A stretch of 64,000 bases of DNA from Desulfovibrio sp. (GCA_016208105.1 JACQYS010000019.1:264494-328493), one strand, 5' to 3'. Positions 16,794-26,961 are shown, counted from the first letter of the stretch. Translations and numbers: made by a program. Notes: generated from the sequence alone by a model not told the origin.

Positions 16794-17867
16794 TTAACGC
16801 TCCGTGCAGGAAATGCACGGGTCGATGGACAGCACGATGACGGGCACGTCCGCCAGCTCGCATCCGGGCAGAACGGCCAGGAGCGGCGGAATGTTGGCGA
16901 ATGTTGGAGTGCGGATGCGCACGCGCTCCAGGTTTTTCGAACCGTTGCCCTTGATGTAGTAGAAAAGCTCGCCCCGGGGCTGCTCAACCCGGTGCCAGAC
17001 TTCGCCCTCGGGCTTGCCTTTCACCTTGGTGTTGATCTCGCCCTCGGGCAGCTTGGCCAGACACTGACGGATCAGGTCGGCGGCGGCGTAGACCTCGCGG
17101 AAGCGGACCTTGGAACGGGCGTAGGAGTCGCCGTCGTATTCCACCACGGGCTCGAAATCGAGCTGCCCGTAGGCGGCGTAGCCGGTCTGGCGCACGTCCT
17201 GGGCCCATCCGGAGCCACGCAGCATGGGGCCGACGGCGCCCAGCTGGTGAGCCTGTTCTTTTGTGAGCACGCCCTTGCCGCAGCAGCGCTTCTTGACCGT
17301 GTAGTCGTCAAGGATGGTCTTCTCCAGAGCGCGGACTTCCTTCTCGATCTTGTCGGTCTCGGCAAGGATCCAGGCCTTCTGTTCGGGAGTGATGTCCTTG
17401 CGGACGCCGCCCACGATGTTGGTGGAGATGACCACGCGGTTGCCTGCGGTGGCTTCCATGAGGTCCATGGCGCGCTCACGGATGCGCCAGAACTGCATGA
17501 ACAGCGACTCGAAGCCGAAACCGTCCGCGAACAGGCCCAGCCACAGAAGGTGGGAATGGATGCGGTGGATCTCGCCCCACATCACGCGCAAGAAATGCGC
17601 GCGCTGGGGAACTTCGAGACCGAGGAGTTTTTCCACGGCTTCGCAGTAGTTGAGCGAATGGATGCAGGAGCAGATGCCGCACACGCGTTCCACGATGTTG
17701 ACCATCTGGTTGTAGTCGCGGATGTCGGTGAGCTTCTCCAGGCCGCGGTGCACGTAGCCCAGGTTGGGCAGGGCCTCGACGACCGTTTCATCTTCCACCA
17801 CCAGCTTCAGGTGGATGGGCTCGGGCAGCACCGGGTGCTGGGGACCGAATGGCAGTATGGTACGCAT
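16794..17867 (-). CDS. echE: Ech hydrogenase subunit E, [NiFe] large subunit
   Basis: This 357-residue catalytic subunit is homologous to NuoD. It binds the Ni-Fe centre through two Cys pairs: 'ERVCGICSC' at about residue 62 and 'IDPCISCTER' at the very C-terminus. The chain ends right after the second motif, so there is no C-terminal peptide to be removed by an endopeptidase, as is usual for this group of energy-converting hydrogenases. It works with EchC to couple H+ reduction or H2 oxidation with ferredoxin to ion transport. It lies 3 bases after echD. Confidence 0.95.
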   Translation of the reverse strand: MRTILPFGPQHPVLPEPIHLKLVVEDETVVEALPNLGYVHRGLEKLTDIRDYNQMVNIVERVCGICSCIHSLNYCEAVEKLLGLEVPQRAHFLRVMWGEIHRIHSHLLWLGLFADGFGFESLFMQFWRIRERAMDLMEATAGNRVVISTNIVGGVRKDITPEQKAWILAETDKIEKEVRALEKTILDDYTVKKRCCGKGVLTKEQAHQLGAVGPMLRGSGWAQDVRQTGYAAYGQLDFEPVVEYDGDSYARSKVRFREVYAAADLIRQCLAKLPEGEINTKVKGKPEGEVWHRVEQPRGELFYYIKGNGSKNLERVRIRTPTFANIPPLLAVLPGCELADVPVIVLSIDPCISCTER

Positions 17868-17870
17868 GGT

Positions 17871-18257
17871 CTAGGCCTCCTCTTTGCCCTTTTCTTTGCG
17901 GGCAAAGGTGAAGGTGCAGAACGGACTCTTCACCACCTCGGGTTCCAGGTACAGGGTGCAGCCGAAGTCGATGAGGATGTTCTGGAAGTTGACTCCGAAC
18001 TGGTCCTTGATCTCGTTCTCGTAGAGAAGCGCCGGGAAGTAGACACCGGAGACTGAAGGCACCGGGGCTTCCTTGGGCACGTTCAAGCGGATATGCGAGA
18101 CCTCAAGGTCTTTGTCGAAGTGGTAGAGCACGTCGAAGGTGCTGTCTTGCTTGATCTCCACGGCAGTGACGCCCACCAGGCGCAGCCCCGCGTCGAAGCG
18201 CTTCTGGCACTCGGGGATCAAGGTGTCCACCGTAATGGCTTGTTCATTGGCAAGCAT
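17871..18257 (-). CDS. echD: Ech hydrogenase subunit D (NuoC-like)
   Basis: This 128-residue hydrophilic subunit corresponds to the NuoC/30-kDa subunit of complex I. It shows the family stretch 'DVLYHFDKDLEVSHIRLNV' and 'VSGVYFPALLYENEIKDQFG'. It contacts EchE and is needed for complex assembly. GAGG lies before the ATG. It is fourth in the ech operon, 24 bases after echC and 3 bases before echE. It is a short protein, as EchD usually is. Confidence 0.9.
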   Translation of the reverse strand: MLANEQAITVDTLIPECQKRFDAGLRLVGVTAVEIKQDSTFDVLYHFDKDLEVSHIRLNVPKEAPVPSVSGVYFPALLYENEIKDQFGVNFQNILIDFGCTLYLEPEVVKSPFCTFTFARKEKGKEEA

Positions 18258-18281
18258 CTGGGATACCTCGTGAAGTTATGT

Positions 18282-18731
18282 TTAGCCAGCGGCTTCCAGC
18301 GCGGCCTTGACCTTGCCCAGGGCATGGACAACGCCGTCGATGATGGCCTCGGGTTTGGGCGGGCACCCCCGGACGTACACGTCCACGGGAATCACCTTGT
18401 CCACGCCGCCCACCACGTTGTAGGCCTCGCGGAACACGCCGCCGGAGAGGCCGCAGGCGCCCATGGCGATAACCGCCTTGGGGGAGGGCATCTGGTCGTA
18501 GATGTTTTTCAGCACGTGCTTGTTGCGGTGGTTCACGGTGCCCGTAACCAGCAGCACGTCGGCGTGCTTGGGATCGCCGATGTTTATGATTCCGAAACGC
18601 TCGACATCATAGATGGGCGTCAGGCAGGCCAGCACCTCGATGTCGCAGCCGTTGCAGGAGCCGCAATCGAAATGGACTATCCAAGGGGACTTCAGCCGGC
18701 CCTTGTTGATCCAGTCTTTGAGCATGCTCAT
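18282..18731 (-). CDS. echC: Ech hydrogenase subunit C, [NiFe] small subunit (NuoB-like)
   Basis: This 149-residue small subunit carries one [4Fe-4S] cluster next to the Ni-Fe site. The cysteines are seen in 'DCGSCNGCD', 'GACGLSGG' and 'RGCPPKPE', the N2-type pattern of NuoB. It transfers electrons from EchF to EchE. The gene is 24 bases downstream of echB and belongs to the same transcript. Confidence 0.94.
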   Translation of the reverse strand: MSMLKDWINKGRLKSPWIVHFDCGSCNGCDIEVLACLTPIYDVERFGIINIGDPKHADVLLVTGTVNHRNKHVLKNIYDQMPSPKAVIAMGACGLSGGVFREAYNVVGGVDKVIPVDVYVRGCPPKPEAIIDGVVHALGKVKAALEAAG

Positions 18732-18755
18732 GGGTTGTTCTCCCGATAAGAAGGA

Positions 18756-19604
18756 TTAGCCGGCGTAAAGCCAGAGCAGGTTCAGGACCGACAGGGCCAG
18801 GCCCCAACCCCACACTGTCTTGAGCATCCACTTGTAGGTCATGCGCGCGGTGACGTTGTCGATGACCAACTCAGCAAAGTAGGTCACCACAAGCAGGATC
18901 GCGCAACCCCAGAAGCTGGTGGCCCAGAACAGGGCGCACAGTCCCAGGACGAAGACCACGTCGTACCAGTGGGCGATCTCGATAAGAGCCAGCTGCGGGC
19001 CGGAATACTCCGTGAGCACGCCGCGCACGATTTCCTGGTGGGCATGGTGGCAGGCGGAGATGTCGAAGGGCGACTTGCGCAGCTTGATGGTCAGCGCATA
19101 GCCCAGGACCACGAACATGAGCGGCAGCTGATACAAGAGCGGCTTGCCGTACGTGAACACCTCGGACACCTTGAAGCTGCCCGTGACCATGGCGATGGAC
19201 ACGAACACCAGGATAATCAGCGGTTCGTAGGTGAGCATGGTCACCAGTTCGCGCTGGGCGCCCACCTGGGCGTAGGGCGACTGGGTGGACAAGGCGCCCA
19301 TGACGAAGAACACGGCGCCGATTGTCAGCACGAAGAACATGAGCAGAAGGTCTGAACCGAGGAAGAACAAGAACACGGTCAACATGGAACTCACCAGGTA
19401 GACCCACACGGTGAGGATCTGCCAGGGGTTCATCATCATGGGCGATTTGCCCAGCAGTTTGAATACGTCGTAGAAGGGCTGCAGGATCGGAGGACCGACG
19501 CGCGACTGCAGCCAGGCGGTGCATTTGCGGTCAAGACCGGCCACAAGGCCGCCTATGACCGGGGCCAGGATCACGGCGATGGTTGCGAGCAGGAGCTTAC
19601 CCAT
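18756..19604 (-). CDS. echB: Ech hydrogenase subunit B (NuoH-like membrane subunit)
   Basis: This 282-residue integral membrane protein of the NuoH family has about eight hydrophobic helices and the loop 'LRKSPFDISACHHAHQEIV', which contains the charged residues typical of this family. It connects the hydrogenase module to the ion-pumping arm. The frame is open upstream to 19811, but ATG 19604 overlaps the echA stop by one base (TAATG) and gives the expected start 'MGKLLLATIAVILAPVIGG'. Confidence 0.94.
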   Translation of the reverse strand: MGKLLLATIAVILAPVIGGLVAGLDRKCTAWLQSRVGPPILQPFYDVFKLLGKSPMMMNPWQILTVWVYLVSSMLTVFLFFLGSDLLLMFFVLTIGAVFFVMGALSTQSPYAQVGAQRELVTMLTYEPLIILVFVSIAMVTGSFKVSEVFTYGKPLLYQLPLMFVVLGYALTIKLRKSPFDISACHHAHQEIVRGVLTEYSGPQLALIEIAHWYDVVFVLGLCALFWATSFWGCAILLVVTYFAELVIDNVTARMTYKWMLKTVWGWGLALSVLNLLWLYAG

Positions 19605-21547
19605 TAGATCACCCCTCCCAGCAAGAGTCCCAGCATGACAGCGAGCAGGACGCCGGACACCATGTTGATGGGCCCGCTCAGGCGATCCTCTCCGAAGATC
19701 CAGGACAGATAGAAGTTGCCGGCCTGATAGCCGACGTTGGCGCGGCCGGTGCTCACAAAGGCCTTGTTGTCGTCCGTGGCCTGAGCGCCACACAGGTAGG
19801 GGCCGACGCATTCGGCCGGGTTAACCTTGCGGGCAGCCTTCCAGGCCAGGTAGAAACCTACGCCCAGCACCAAAAACAGGGGATATATGTAGAATATGCC
19901 CTGGGCGCTGACGAAGTTCAAAGAATCCATGATGTAGCCGGCGGCCTTGTGCGAGCTTCTTACGGCAGGCTCAATGAGTCCGCCGTAGAGGAAGGGCACG
20001 AACAAGGACAACAGGACCGCGCCGTAGGCCAGGAGAACCAGAGGAGCACGCACCGTGGAGGGCTGGGGCTCGGCCGGAACGTCCTTGGGATACGGGGTGG
20101 AGAGCAGGATGCCAGCCCACCTGGCCCAGAACATCACGGTAAGGCCGGAACCAAGGGCCAGCATGATGGTCACGGGCATGTACTTCACGGCAGCGGCGCT
20201 TTCGATGGCCATCCACTTGCCGAGCAGCACGCCGAAGGGAGGCAGCAGCATGGTGACCACGCCGATCAGGGCCACGATGGTGGTCTTGGGCATGGTCATG
20301 TACAGCCCGCGCATGTCTTCCAAGTCGCGGGAGTGGATCTTCTGCTCGATGGTGCCCACGCACAGGAACATGAGGGCCTTGGACACCGCGTGGAAGATGA
20401 TGATCACGATGGCTGCGGTGATGGCCGCCGGGGTGTTGATGCCCGCGCAGGCGATGATGAGCCCTAGGTTGGCGATGGTCGAATAAGCCAACACCTTCTT
20501 GGCGTTGGACTGTCCGACGGCCAAGGCCGAGGTGGTCAGGAAGGTGAAAGCCCCAAACATGGCCAGCATGCCCGAGAGCATGGTGCCCGAGTAAGCGGGA
20601 GACAGGCGCAGCACCAGATAGACGCCGGCCTTGACCATGGTGGAGGAGTGCAGCAACGCGGAGACCGGGGTCGGTGCGACCATGGCGCCGGTGAGCCAGC
20701 TCTGGAACGGCACCTGGGCGCTCTTGGTGATGCCCGCGTAGCAGAGCATGAACAGCGGGATCACGGCAGCCGCGCCGGCAGCCGAGAAGCCGGGCTTCAA
20801 AAGCTCGGACAGGTACAGGCCCACGCCGGACTTTTGCATGAAGATCAGAGCGAACACGAAGGCCACGCCGCCGGTCATGTTCATCCACAGGGCGCGGGTG
20901 GCGTTCTTCACCGAGGTCTCGTCGCCGTCATGCGCGATGAGCATGAAGGAGCAGAACGTGGTGACTTCCCAGAAGAAGTAGAGCCACAGCAGATTGTTCG
21001 CCAGCACCAGGCCGTTCATGGCGCCCAGGAAGGCCACCAGGAAGAAGAAGAACCGGGGCTGCTTGGACTTGGCCAAGTGCAGGTGTTCCTCGTGCTCGGG
21101 CATGTAGCCCAGGGCGTACACGCAGATAAGCGAGCCGACGATGGAGATCACCAGAACCATGATCAGCGAGAGCTTGTCCGCGAACATGGCGGGAGCAGCT
21201 ATCGCCGGGCCGTGGCCCATGAAGAATTCCAGATAGACGAGCCCGACGACCTGAGCGGCCGTCAAGGCGGCCACCAGAGTGCTCTTGAGTTTCGTCACTG
21301 CCATTATCAGGATGACGATGAGCAGAGCGAAGTCGAGCAGCATGATGAGCCCGTCAAGACTGATTCCCAGCAGGCTTTTTGGGGAGTACTCGAACGATCC
21401 TTGCCCGACCAGGGCCAGGGAAGCAGCGGCCAGAACCACCGCCGCTCCGACCACGACCAAGCTTCTGGAGCCCTTGTCCCGAAGCAGCAACAGGGCAATT
21501 GCCGCCAGGAACGGGAGCACCACGGTCGTGAAAACCAAGATGTCCAT
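19604..21547 (-). CDS. echA: Ech hydrogenase subunit A (NuoL/MrpA-like antiporter subunit)
   Basis: This is a very hydrophobic protein of about 647 residues with some 14 or more membrane helices, homologous to NuoL and MrpA-type antiporter subunits. Charged residues within helices are visible around 'NNLLWLYFFWEVTTFCSFMLI' (in two parts) and 'TKSAQVPFQSWLTGAM'. It forms the proton or sodium channel of the complex. The frame opens at GTG 21553, but ATG 21547, preceded by GAGGTG, is more natural. It is the first gene of the operon; a palindrome and promoter-like sequence lie about 150 bases upstream. Confidence 0.94.
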   Translation of the reverse strand: MDILVFTTVVLPFLAAIALLLLRDKGSRSLVVVGAAVVLAAASLALVGQGSFEYSPKSLLGISLDGLIMLLDFALLIVILIMAVTKLKSTLVAALTAAQVVGLVYLEFFMGHGPAIAAPAMFADKLSLIMVLVISIVGSLICVYALGYMPEHEEHLHLAKSKQPRFFFFLVAFLGAMNGLVLANNLLWLYFFWEVTTFCSFMLIAHDGDETSVKNATRALWMNMTGGVAFVFALIFMQKSGVGLYLSELLKPGFSAAGAAAVIPLFMLCYAGITKSAQVPFQSWLTGAMVAPTPVSALLHSSTMVKAGVYLVLRLSPAYSGTMLSGMLAMFGAFTFLTTSALAVGQSNAKKVLAYSTIANLGLIIACAGINTPAAITAAIVIIIFHAVSKALMFLCVGTIEQKIHSRDLEDMRGLYMTMPKTTIVALIGVVTMLLPPFGVLLGKWMAIESAAAVKYMPVTIMLALGSGLTVMFWARWAGILLSTPYPKDVPAEPQPSTVRAPLVLLAYGAVLLSLFVPFLYGGLIEPAVRSSHKAAGYIMDSLNFVSAQGIFYIYPLFLVLGVGFYLAWKAARKVNPAECVGPYLCGAQATDDNKAFVSTGRANVGYQAGNFYLSWIFGEDRLSGPINMVSGVLLAVMLGLLLGGVI

Positions 21548-21697
21548 ATTCACCTCACGTTAGGTTGTGTCGAGTCAATTACCTCGCCTCGATACGTTGA
21601 TTAGCTGTGCGAACTCCTCCCTTTTGAGAGTTGAAGACTCTCCGACCCCCCGGCCGGCAGGTATCAGGTATGACCTGGACTAAGAGCGTAGAGCGAA

Positions 21698-21726
21698 CTC
21701 TTAAGGAATTGAAATTCCTTGGTCAA
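21698..21726 (-). promoter_or_regulatory. Candidate ech promoter with palindromic operator
   Basis: On the minus strand TTGACC (21726-21721) is followed after 17 bases by TAAGAG (21703-21698), a fair -35 and a weak -10. The spacer is almost wholly filled by a perfect palindrome, AAGGAATT-2-AATTCCTT (21703-21720). That geometry would let a dimeric regulator block or assist RNA polymerase. The regulator is unknown. The palindrome is certain; the promoter reading is inference. Confidence 0.5.
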
Positions 21727-21757
21727 GTAACCTGAAAGTCCCGACAGGGCGGGGTTT

Positions 21758-21848
21758 GGTGCCCAGGCAACCGGAAGTCCAACTTCCCCTCCTCATAAGC
21801 GGTTTTCTTGGGCCGGTGAACGGTAGAAATCCGTCGGTGAACGGCACC
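21758..21848 (+). other. Possible structured RNA leader upstream of the adaptor gene
   Basis: GGTGCC (21758-21763) can pair with GGCACC (21843-21848). They enclose two hairpins: GGAAGT-3-ACTTCC (21773-21787) and ACGG-7-CCGT (21820-21834). The latter lies between two exact direct copies of CGGTGAACGG (21814-21823 and 21835-21844, 21 bases apart). This is a multibranched fold compatible with a leader or riboswitch, about 140 bases before the next start. It matches no riboswitch consensus I can recall. The rest of 21554-21985 holds small hairpins (21626-21642) but no gene. Confidence 0.35.
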
Positions 21849-21985
21849 GCTTTTCCGGGATGCAACAAATACCCCAAAGAAAAATCCTCGGCAACAGGAA
21901 CGCAACGCACGCCCGCTTTGCCTGCCGGGGAATTTTAGGCTACATGGCCTCCATCGCTGCGGGCCTCTGCCCGCCTGGAGGTTGG

Positions 21986-22981
21986 ATGCGCTTGTTACCC
22001 TGTCTGGCGGCCCTGATCCTGGCCGCCTCTTCCTGCACTTTCGCCTGGGCCGAGGAGATAACCTTCGTCGGCAAGACATACAGCCCCAACCACATGGAAG
22101 TACTGAGTCCTCACGCAACTCCCGAGGAGCTCAAGGTCTTCGACGCCATGGCCAAGGAAGTGAAACAGAAGCGGGGCGAAGATGCTGAACCACCTGTCAA
22201 ACCGTTTACAGGCAGGATGAAGGTCACCAAGATGATGGCCGACATAGGCCATAAAGTGGACCTCGACCAGCGGCTACTGGAATACGCCTTCCCTCCCGAG
22301 GATCTGCTCTCTGAGCGGCGCAAGGTATCCCAGGCCGAAATCAGATCCCTTGAAGCTTCAGCTGAAAGCGTTCGTGCCGATGTCACCTCAAAGCGCAAGA
22401 AACTTGAGGAAGCGCGCTTGCGCCATAGCCGGGGCTCGGCGTCCGACCAGGAAGTCAGCGACATGACAAAGGATCTGGAACTCGCCAAGCTCAAGGAGCG
22501 CATGCTCGACGAGAACCTCCGTTTCGAAAAGGAGATGGCCAAGGGGGAGCTGGACCTTGCCAAGGCTAAATTCGGGGCCAAGACAACGCAACACCATATA
22601 CCCGGGGTTTCCTGGATCACCACACCGGTGGCCGGTTATGTCCTTTGGGCGAACCCTGAAGTGAAGCCTGGCATCATCCTCTCAAAAAAGACCAAGCTGT
22701 TCGTCGTTGGTTCCATGGACCCCATACTCATTCGTGCGCTCGTGCATGAGATTCAGCTGTCCAAGCTGCGGGTGGGGGACAAGGCCAAGGTCGTATTCGA
22801 CACCCTGCCCGAAAAGAGCTTCGAGGCCTCCATCATCCGTATTCCCATGACCGCCAATCAAACTGATGTTCAATTGCCTTCTCATTTCGAGGTTGAACTG
22901 TCCTTGCCCAATCCCGACCTCTTTCTTAAGGAAGGAATGCGCGGGCAGGTGACTGTCCAGATTCCCGATGGCCCCCGATAG
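21986..22981 (+). CDS. Periplasmic adaptor / HlyD-like protein
   Basis: This protein of about 331 residues has a signal peptide ('LLPCLAALILAASSCTFAWA'), a central coiled coil (about residues 110-190) and C-terminal beta domains. The last third, with 'TTPVAGYVLWANPEVKPG', 'RALVHEIQLSKLRVGDKAKV' and 'FLKEGMRGQVTVQI', is typical of membrane-fusion proteins that link inner-membrane pumps to outer-membrane channels. The first lipoyl half is poorly conserved. No ABC or RND pump gene lies beside it, which is unusual. The frame is open from 21860; ATG 21986 has GGAGG upstream at ideal spacing. The PilZ gene follows after 8 bases. Confidence 0.7.
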   Translation: MRLLPCLAALILAASSCTFAWAEEITFVGKTYSPNHMEVLSPHATPEELKVFDAMAKEVKQKRGEDAEPPVKPFTGRMKVTKMMADIGHKVDLDQRLLEYAFPPEDLLSERRKVSQAEIRSLEASAESVRADVTSKRKKLEEARLRHSRGSASDQEVSDMTKDLELAKLKERMLDENLRFEKEMAKGELDLAKAKFGAKTTQHHIPGVSWITTPVAGYVLWANPEVKPGIILSKKTKLFVVGSMDPILIRALVHEIQLSKLRVGDKAKVVFDTLPEKSFEASIIRIPMTANQTDVQLPSHFEVELSLPNPDLFLKEGMRGQVTVQIPDGPR

Positions 22982-22989
22982 GAGGCGTA

Positions 22990-23589
22990 ATGGACGACAG
23001 CGATTACCGGACGACCTTTCGAGTCGAAGTGGACGAAACCATTGTTCTTGAACTGGCAGTGTGGTTCAGGCGCAGAAACGAGATGGGACGCGTCCACTTA
23101 CGAAACCTGGGCGAGCCCAAGATGCTCCAGGGAAAGCCTCCCGAGCCCCGTATCGAAGACATCTCCTCCACCGGACTGTGCCTTTCCTTCAGAGGATCAC
23201 AGCCCATGGGTGTGGAAAAGTTCGCAGGAGTGTACGTCATTCTTTTCTTCCAGCTTGTGGACCCAACGGATATGATGGGGGAACCCTTGAGCTTCCTGGC
23301 CGGATTCGACGTGAAGCACTCACAGTTCCACAACGAAAGAAATTTTTTGGGGCTTAAGCTGCGCTGGGATGGAGTCCCGGATCAGAACGACAAGGCGATC
23401 TTCTTCGCGGACGCATCCAAGTATGGCATCGCTGATCTGACCAAATGGTGTGACGACATGAACCGCAAGGTCAGCGGCATGGAGAGCCTGCCCCCGCAGG
23501 GGCTCAGACTGGACAGGCTGTTGCGGGAACTGGACATCGTCCAGCGAGAGACTGCCAAGAAAGCCAGCACGACGGCCGCGCAAGGGTAA
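22990..23589 (+). CDS. PilZ-domain c-di-GMP receptor
   Basis: This 199-residue cytoplasmic protein has both PilZ ligand motifs: RTTFR (RxxxR, residues 7-11) and DISSTG (D/NxSxxG, about residue 60). The C-terminal half is helical with no domain I recognise. PilZ proteins change conformation on binding cyclic di-GMP and act on partner proteins. GGAGG precedes the ATG. The gene is 8 bases after the adaptor gene, so c-di-GMP may control an export or surface function in this pair. It converges with motA. Confidence 0.78.
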   Translation: MDDSDYRTTFRVEVDETIVLELAVWFRRRNEMGRVHLRNLGEPKMLQGKPPEPRIEDISSTGLCLSFRGSQPMGVEKFAGVYVILFFQLVDPTDMMGEPLSFLAGFDVKHSQFHNERNFLGLKLRWDGVPDQNDKAIFFADASKYGIADLTKWCDDMNRKVSGMESLPPQGLRLDRLLRELDIVQRETAKKASTTAAQG

Positions 23590-23706
23590 GTCAACTCGCC
23601 ATATCACCGGCCACAGAGGATTCATCGCTCCAGCGAAGTTGGTGCCTCGCCCTCCAGGGCTTGCTTAAGCGATCCTGAAAAAAGAAACCAAGAACCTCAG
23701 GCGGCG

Positions 23707-24561
23707 CTAGCCGCCCTTCTTCATTCCCTCTTCCAATTCTTCCATTGAGGGCTGCACATTGGTCGGGACAGCCCTCCTTGCGTATTCAACGGCCAGGATA
23801 GGGGCGAGACCGATGGAATAGCCCATGAGCGCGGACTTCAACACCTTGAGCCTGGCCTGCTTGGCAGCGGCCTGATGTTCCAACATCGTGGCCATGGGGC
23901 CTACGAAACCGTAGCAGAGCAGAACGCCTAAGAAGGTTCCCACCAGCGCCGCGGCTATGTGGTTGCCGAGAACTTCCGGCGGCTGGTTGATGTCGCCCAT
24001 GGTGATGACGATGCCAAGCACTGCCGCCACGATGCCTAGGCCCGGCAGGGCGTCTGCGGTCTTGCTGACAGTGCCGCCCGCGAGCAGGTCGTGATGTTTG
24101 CGGGTGCTGATGTCGGTATCCATTATGGCTTCGTAGTGGTGCTGTTCGATGTTGCCCGCGATGACGATCTTTAAGTTGTCGCAGATGAAGTTCAGAACGG
24201 TCTTGTTCTTGGTCACTGCCCCGAAGCGGCGGAAGATGTCGGAGTCGGCGGGGCGGTTCACGTGCGCGTCCAGGGCCACTGCTCCGGAGCGGCGGGCCAG
24301 CTGGAACAGCTCATACATGAGGGTGAGCATATCCAAGTAGAAGGCCTTGGAGTCCTCCTTGGCGGTGAAAATCTGGGGAAGGTGTTTGAAGACGTCCTTC
24401 ACCACGCTCATTGGGGAGGAAATGAACAGCGCGCCCAAGGCCGCGCCGCCGATGGTAAGCAGCTCGTAAGGCTGAACTAGGACCGCTAGCTGGCCATGGG
24501 AGAGCACGTACCCCCCGATGACGCTGCCCAGAACCATGATGACGCCGATAATCGCTGTCAT
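23707..24561 (-). CDS. motA: Flagellar motor stator protein MotA
   Basis: This 284-residue inner-membrane protein has four helices (two near the N-terminus starting 'AIIGVIMVLGSVIGGYVLS', two around residues 165-220) and a large cytoplasmic loop. The Pro-bearing helix region 'GLGIVAAVLGIVITMG' is typical of MotA. MotA with MotB forms the ion-driven stator of the flagellum. The frame is open to 24687, but ATG 24561 with GGAGGGG upstream gives the family start. No motB lies beside it: the next gene downstream is the convergent PilZ gene. A short hairpin (23700-23715) overlaps the stop codon and may weakly terminate. Confidence 0.93.
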   Translation of the reverse strand: MTAIIGVIMVLGSVIGGYVLSHGQLAVLVQPYELLTIGGAALGALFISSPMSVVKDVFKHLPQIFTAKEDSKAFYLDMLTLMYELFQLARRSGAVALDAHVNRPADSDIFRRFGAVTKNKTVLNFICDNLKIVIAGNIEQHHYEAIMDTDISTRKHHDLLAGGTVSKTADALPGLGIVAAVLGIVITMGDINQPPEVLGNHIAAALVGTFLGVLLCYGFVGPMATMLEHQAAAKQARLKVLKSALMGYSIGLAPILAVEYARRAVPTNVQPSMEELEEGMKKGG

Positions 24562-24877
24562 ACATTCCCGCCCCTCCAGGCGAGTGGCACTTCTTTTATT
24601 AAAGGGAATAACCGTTCCAGGCGCACCCAGACACTGGCTCGCAATATCAGTGTTGTGGCCCGGGGTGCCGCGGGGACGCAACGGCAATCAGGAAAATCTC
24701 CAGAATATGCTTGGAAGTCAAGTGTACTCTTGCACGCGGGGGCTCTGCTCTAGCTTGGCATTTTGCAGACGAAACAGAATTTTGGAGTAATTTCGAGGAT
24801 AGCTGAGCATTATCGAGAATTATTCGTTTTAAACCTTCTGGCAGCCCCAGACTTTCTTCCATCTTTTGCTTCCCTTG
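24562..24877. other. Intergenic region between motA and groES
   Basis: About 316 bases lie between the motA start and the groES promoter. They must hold the motA promoter. I see A+T-rich patches near 24770-24835 but no convincing sigma-28, sigma-54 or sigma-70 pair in the motA direction, and no coding frame with a ribosome binding site. Confidence 0.5.
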
Positions 24878-24906
24878 TTGGCATTTTCGGGTATGTTCCC
24901 TATTAC
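24878..24906 (+). promoter_or_regulatory. groESL promoter, sigma-70 type
   Basis: TTGGCA (24878-24883), a 17-base spacer and TATTAC (24901-24906) lie directly upstream of the CIRCE element. The start of transcription would fall at the edge of CIRCE, the usual arrangement for HrcA repression. Confidence 0.7.
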
Positions 24907-24917
24907 GCTGCCCGACG

Positions 24918-24944
24918 TTAGCACTCATCTGTTGTGAGTGCTAA
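24918..24944 (+). promoter_or_regulatory. CIRCE operator (HrcA-binding site)
   Basis: TTAGCACTC, nine bases, then GAGTGCTAA is a perfect match to the CIRCE inverted repeat. HrcA binds it to repress groESL until heat shock. It lies 41 bases before the groES start codon and just after the promoter. Confidence 0.97.
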
Positions 24945-24984
24945 CAGTCTAAATACGAAAATTCCATCCGGAGGATTATCCGCA

Positions 24985-25272
24985 ATGAAACTCAAGCCTT
25001 TGAACGATCGTGTTCTGGTGAAACGTCTCGAGGAGGAAACCAAAACCGCTGGTGGCATCATCATTCCTGATTCCGCCAAGGAAAAGCCCATGAAGGGCGA
25101 GATCATCGCCGTGGGCCCCGGCAAGGTGGGTGAAGACGGCAAGCGCGTCAAGCTCTCCGTTGACAAGGGCAACAAGGTGCTCTTCAACAAGTACGCTGGC
25201 ACCGAGATCAAGATCGACGGTGTGGAATACCTGATGATGCGTGAGGACGACATCCTCGCCATCGTCGAGTAG
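24985..25272 (+). CDS. groES: GroES co-chaperonin
   Basis: This 95-residue lid of the GroEL chamber has the conserved start '[14 protein letters not shown]', the mobile loop '[19 protein letters not shown]' and the roof-forming middle. The frame is open from 24934, but that start lies inside CIRCE; ATG 24985 with GGAGG upstream is correct. It is co-transcribed with groEL under CIRCE control. Confidence 0.98.
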   Translation: MKLKPLNDRVLVKRLEEETKTAGGIIIPDSAKEKPMKGEIIAVGPGKVGEDGKRVKLSVDKGNKVLFNKYAGTEIKIDGVEYLMMREDDILAIVE

Positions 25273-25320
25273 TCCCGGTAAGCAACTCATTCATCTCATT
25301 TTTATTGAAGGAGACACGAT

Positions 25321-26961
<1,641 letters not shown>

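Noticed and set aside
16728-18056. 442-codon open frame on the plus strand opposite echD-echF
   Set aside because: It is antisense to well-recognised Ech subunits, has no family resemblance and no ribosome binding site; it arises from GC-rich codon use.
21701-21910. 69-codon minus-strand frame in the ech upstream region
   Set aside because: It has no ribosome binding site and overlaps the inverted repeats; it is more likely regulatory DNA.
24800-24840. Possible sigma-28 flagellar promoter for motA on the minus strand (TAAA ... CGATAA)
   Set aside because: The spacing between the two boxes is about five bases too short for the consensus, so I do not call it.
24647-24928. 93-codon minus-strand frame upstream of groES
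   Set aside because: It starts inside the CIRCE element and has no ribosome binding site or family resemblance.
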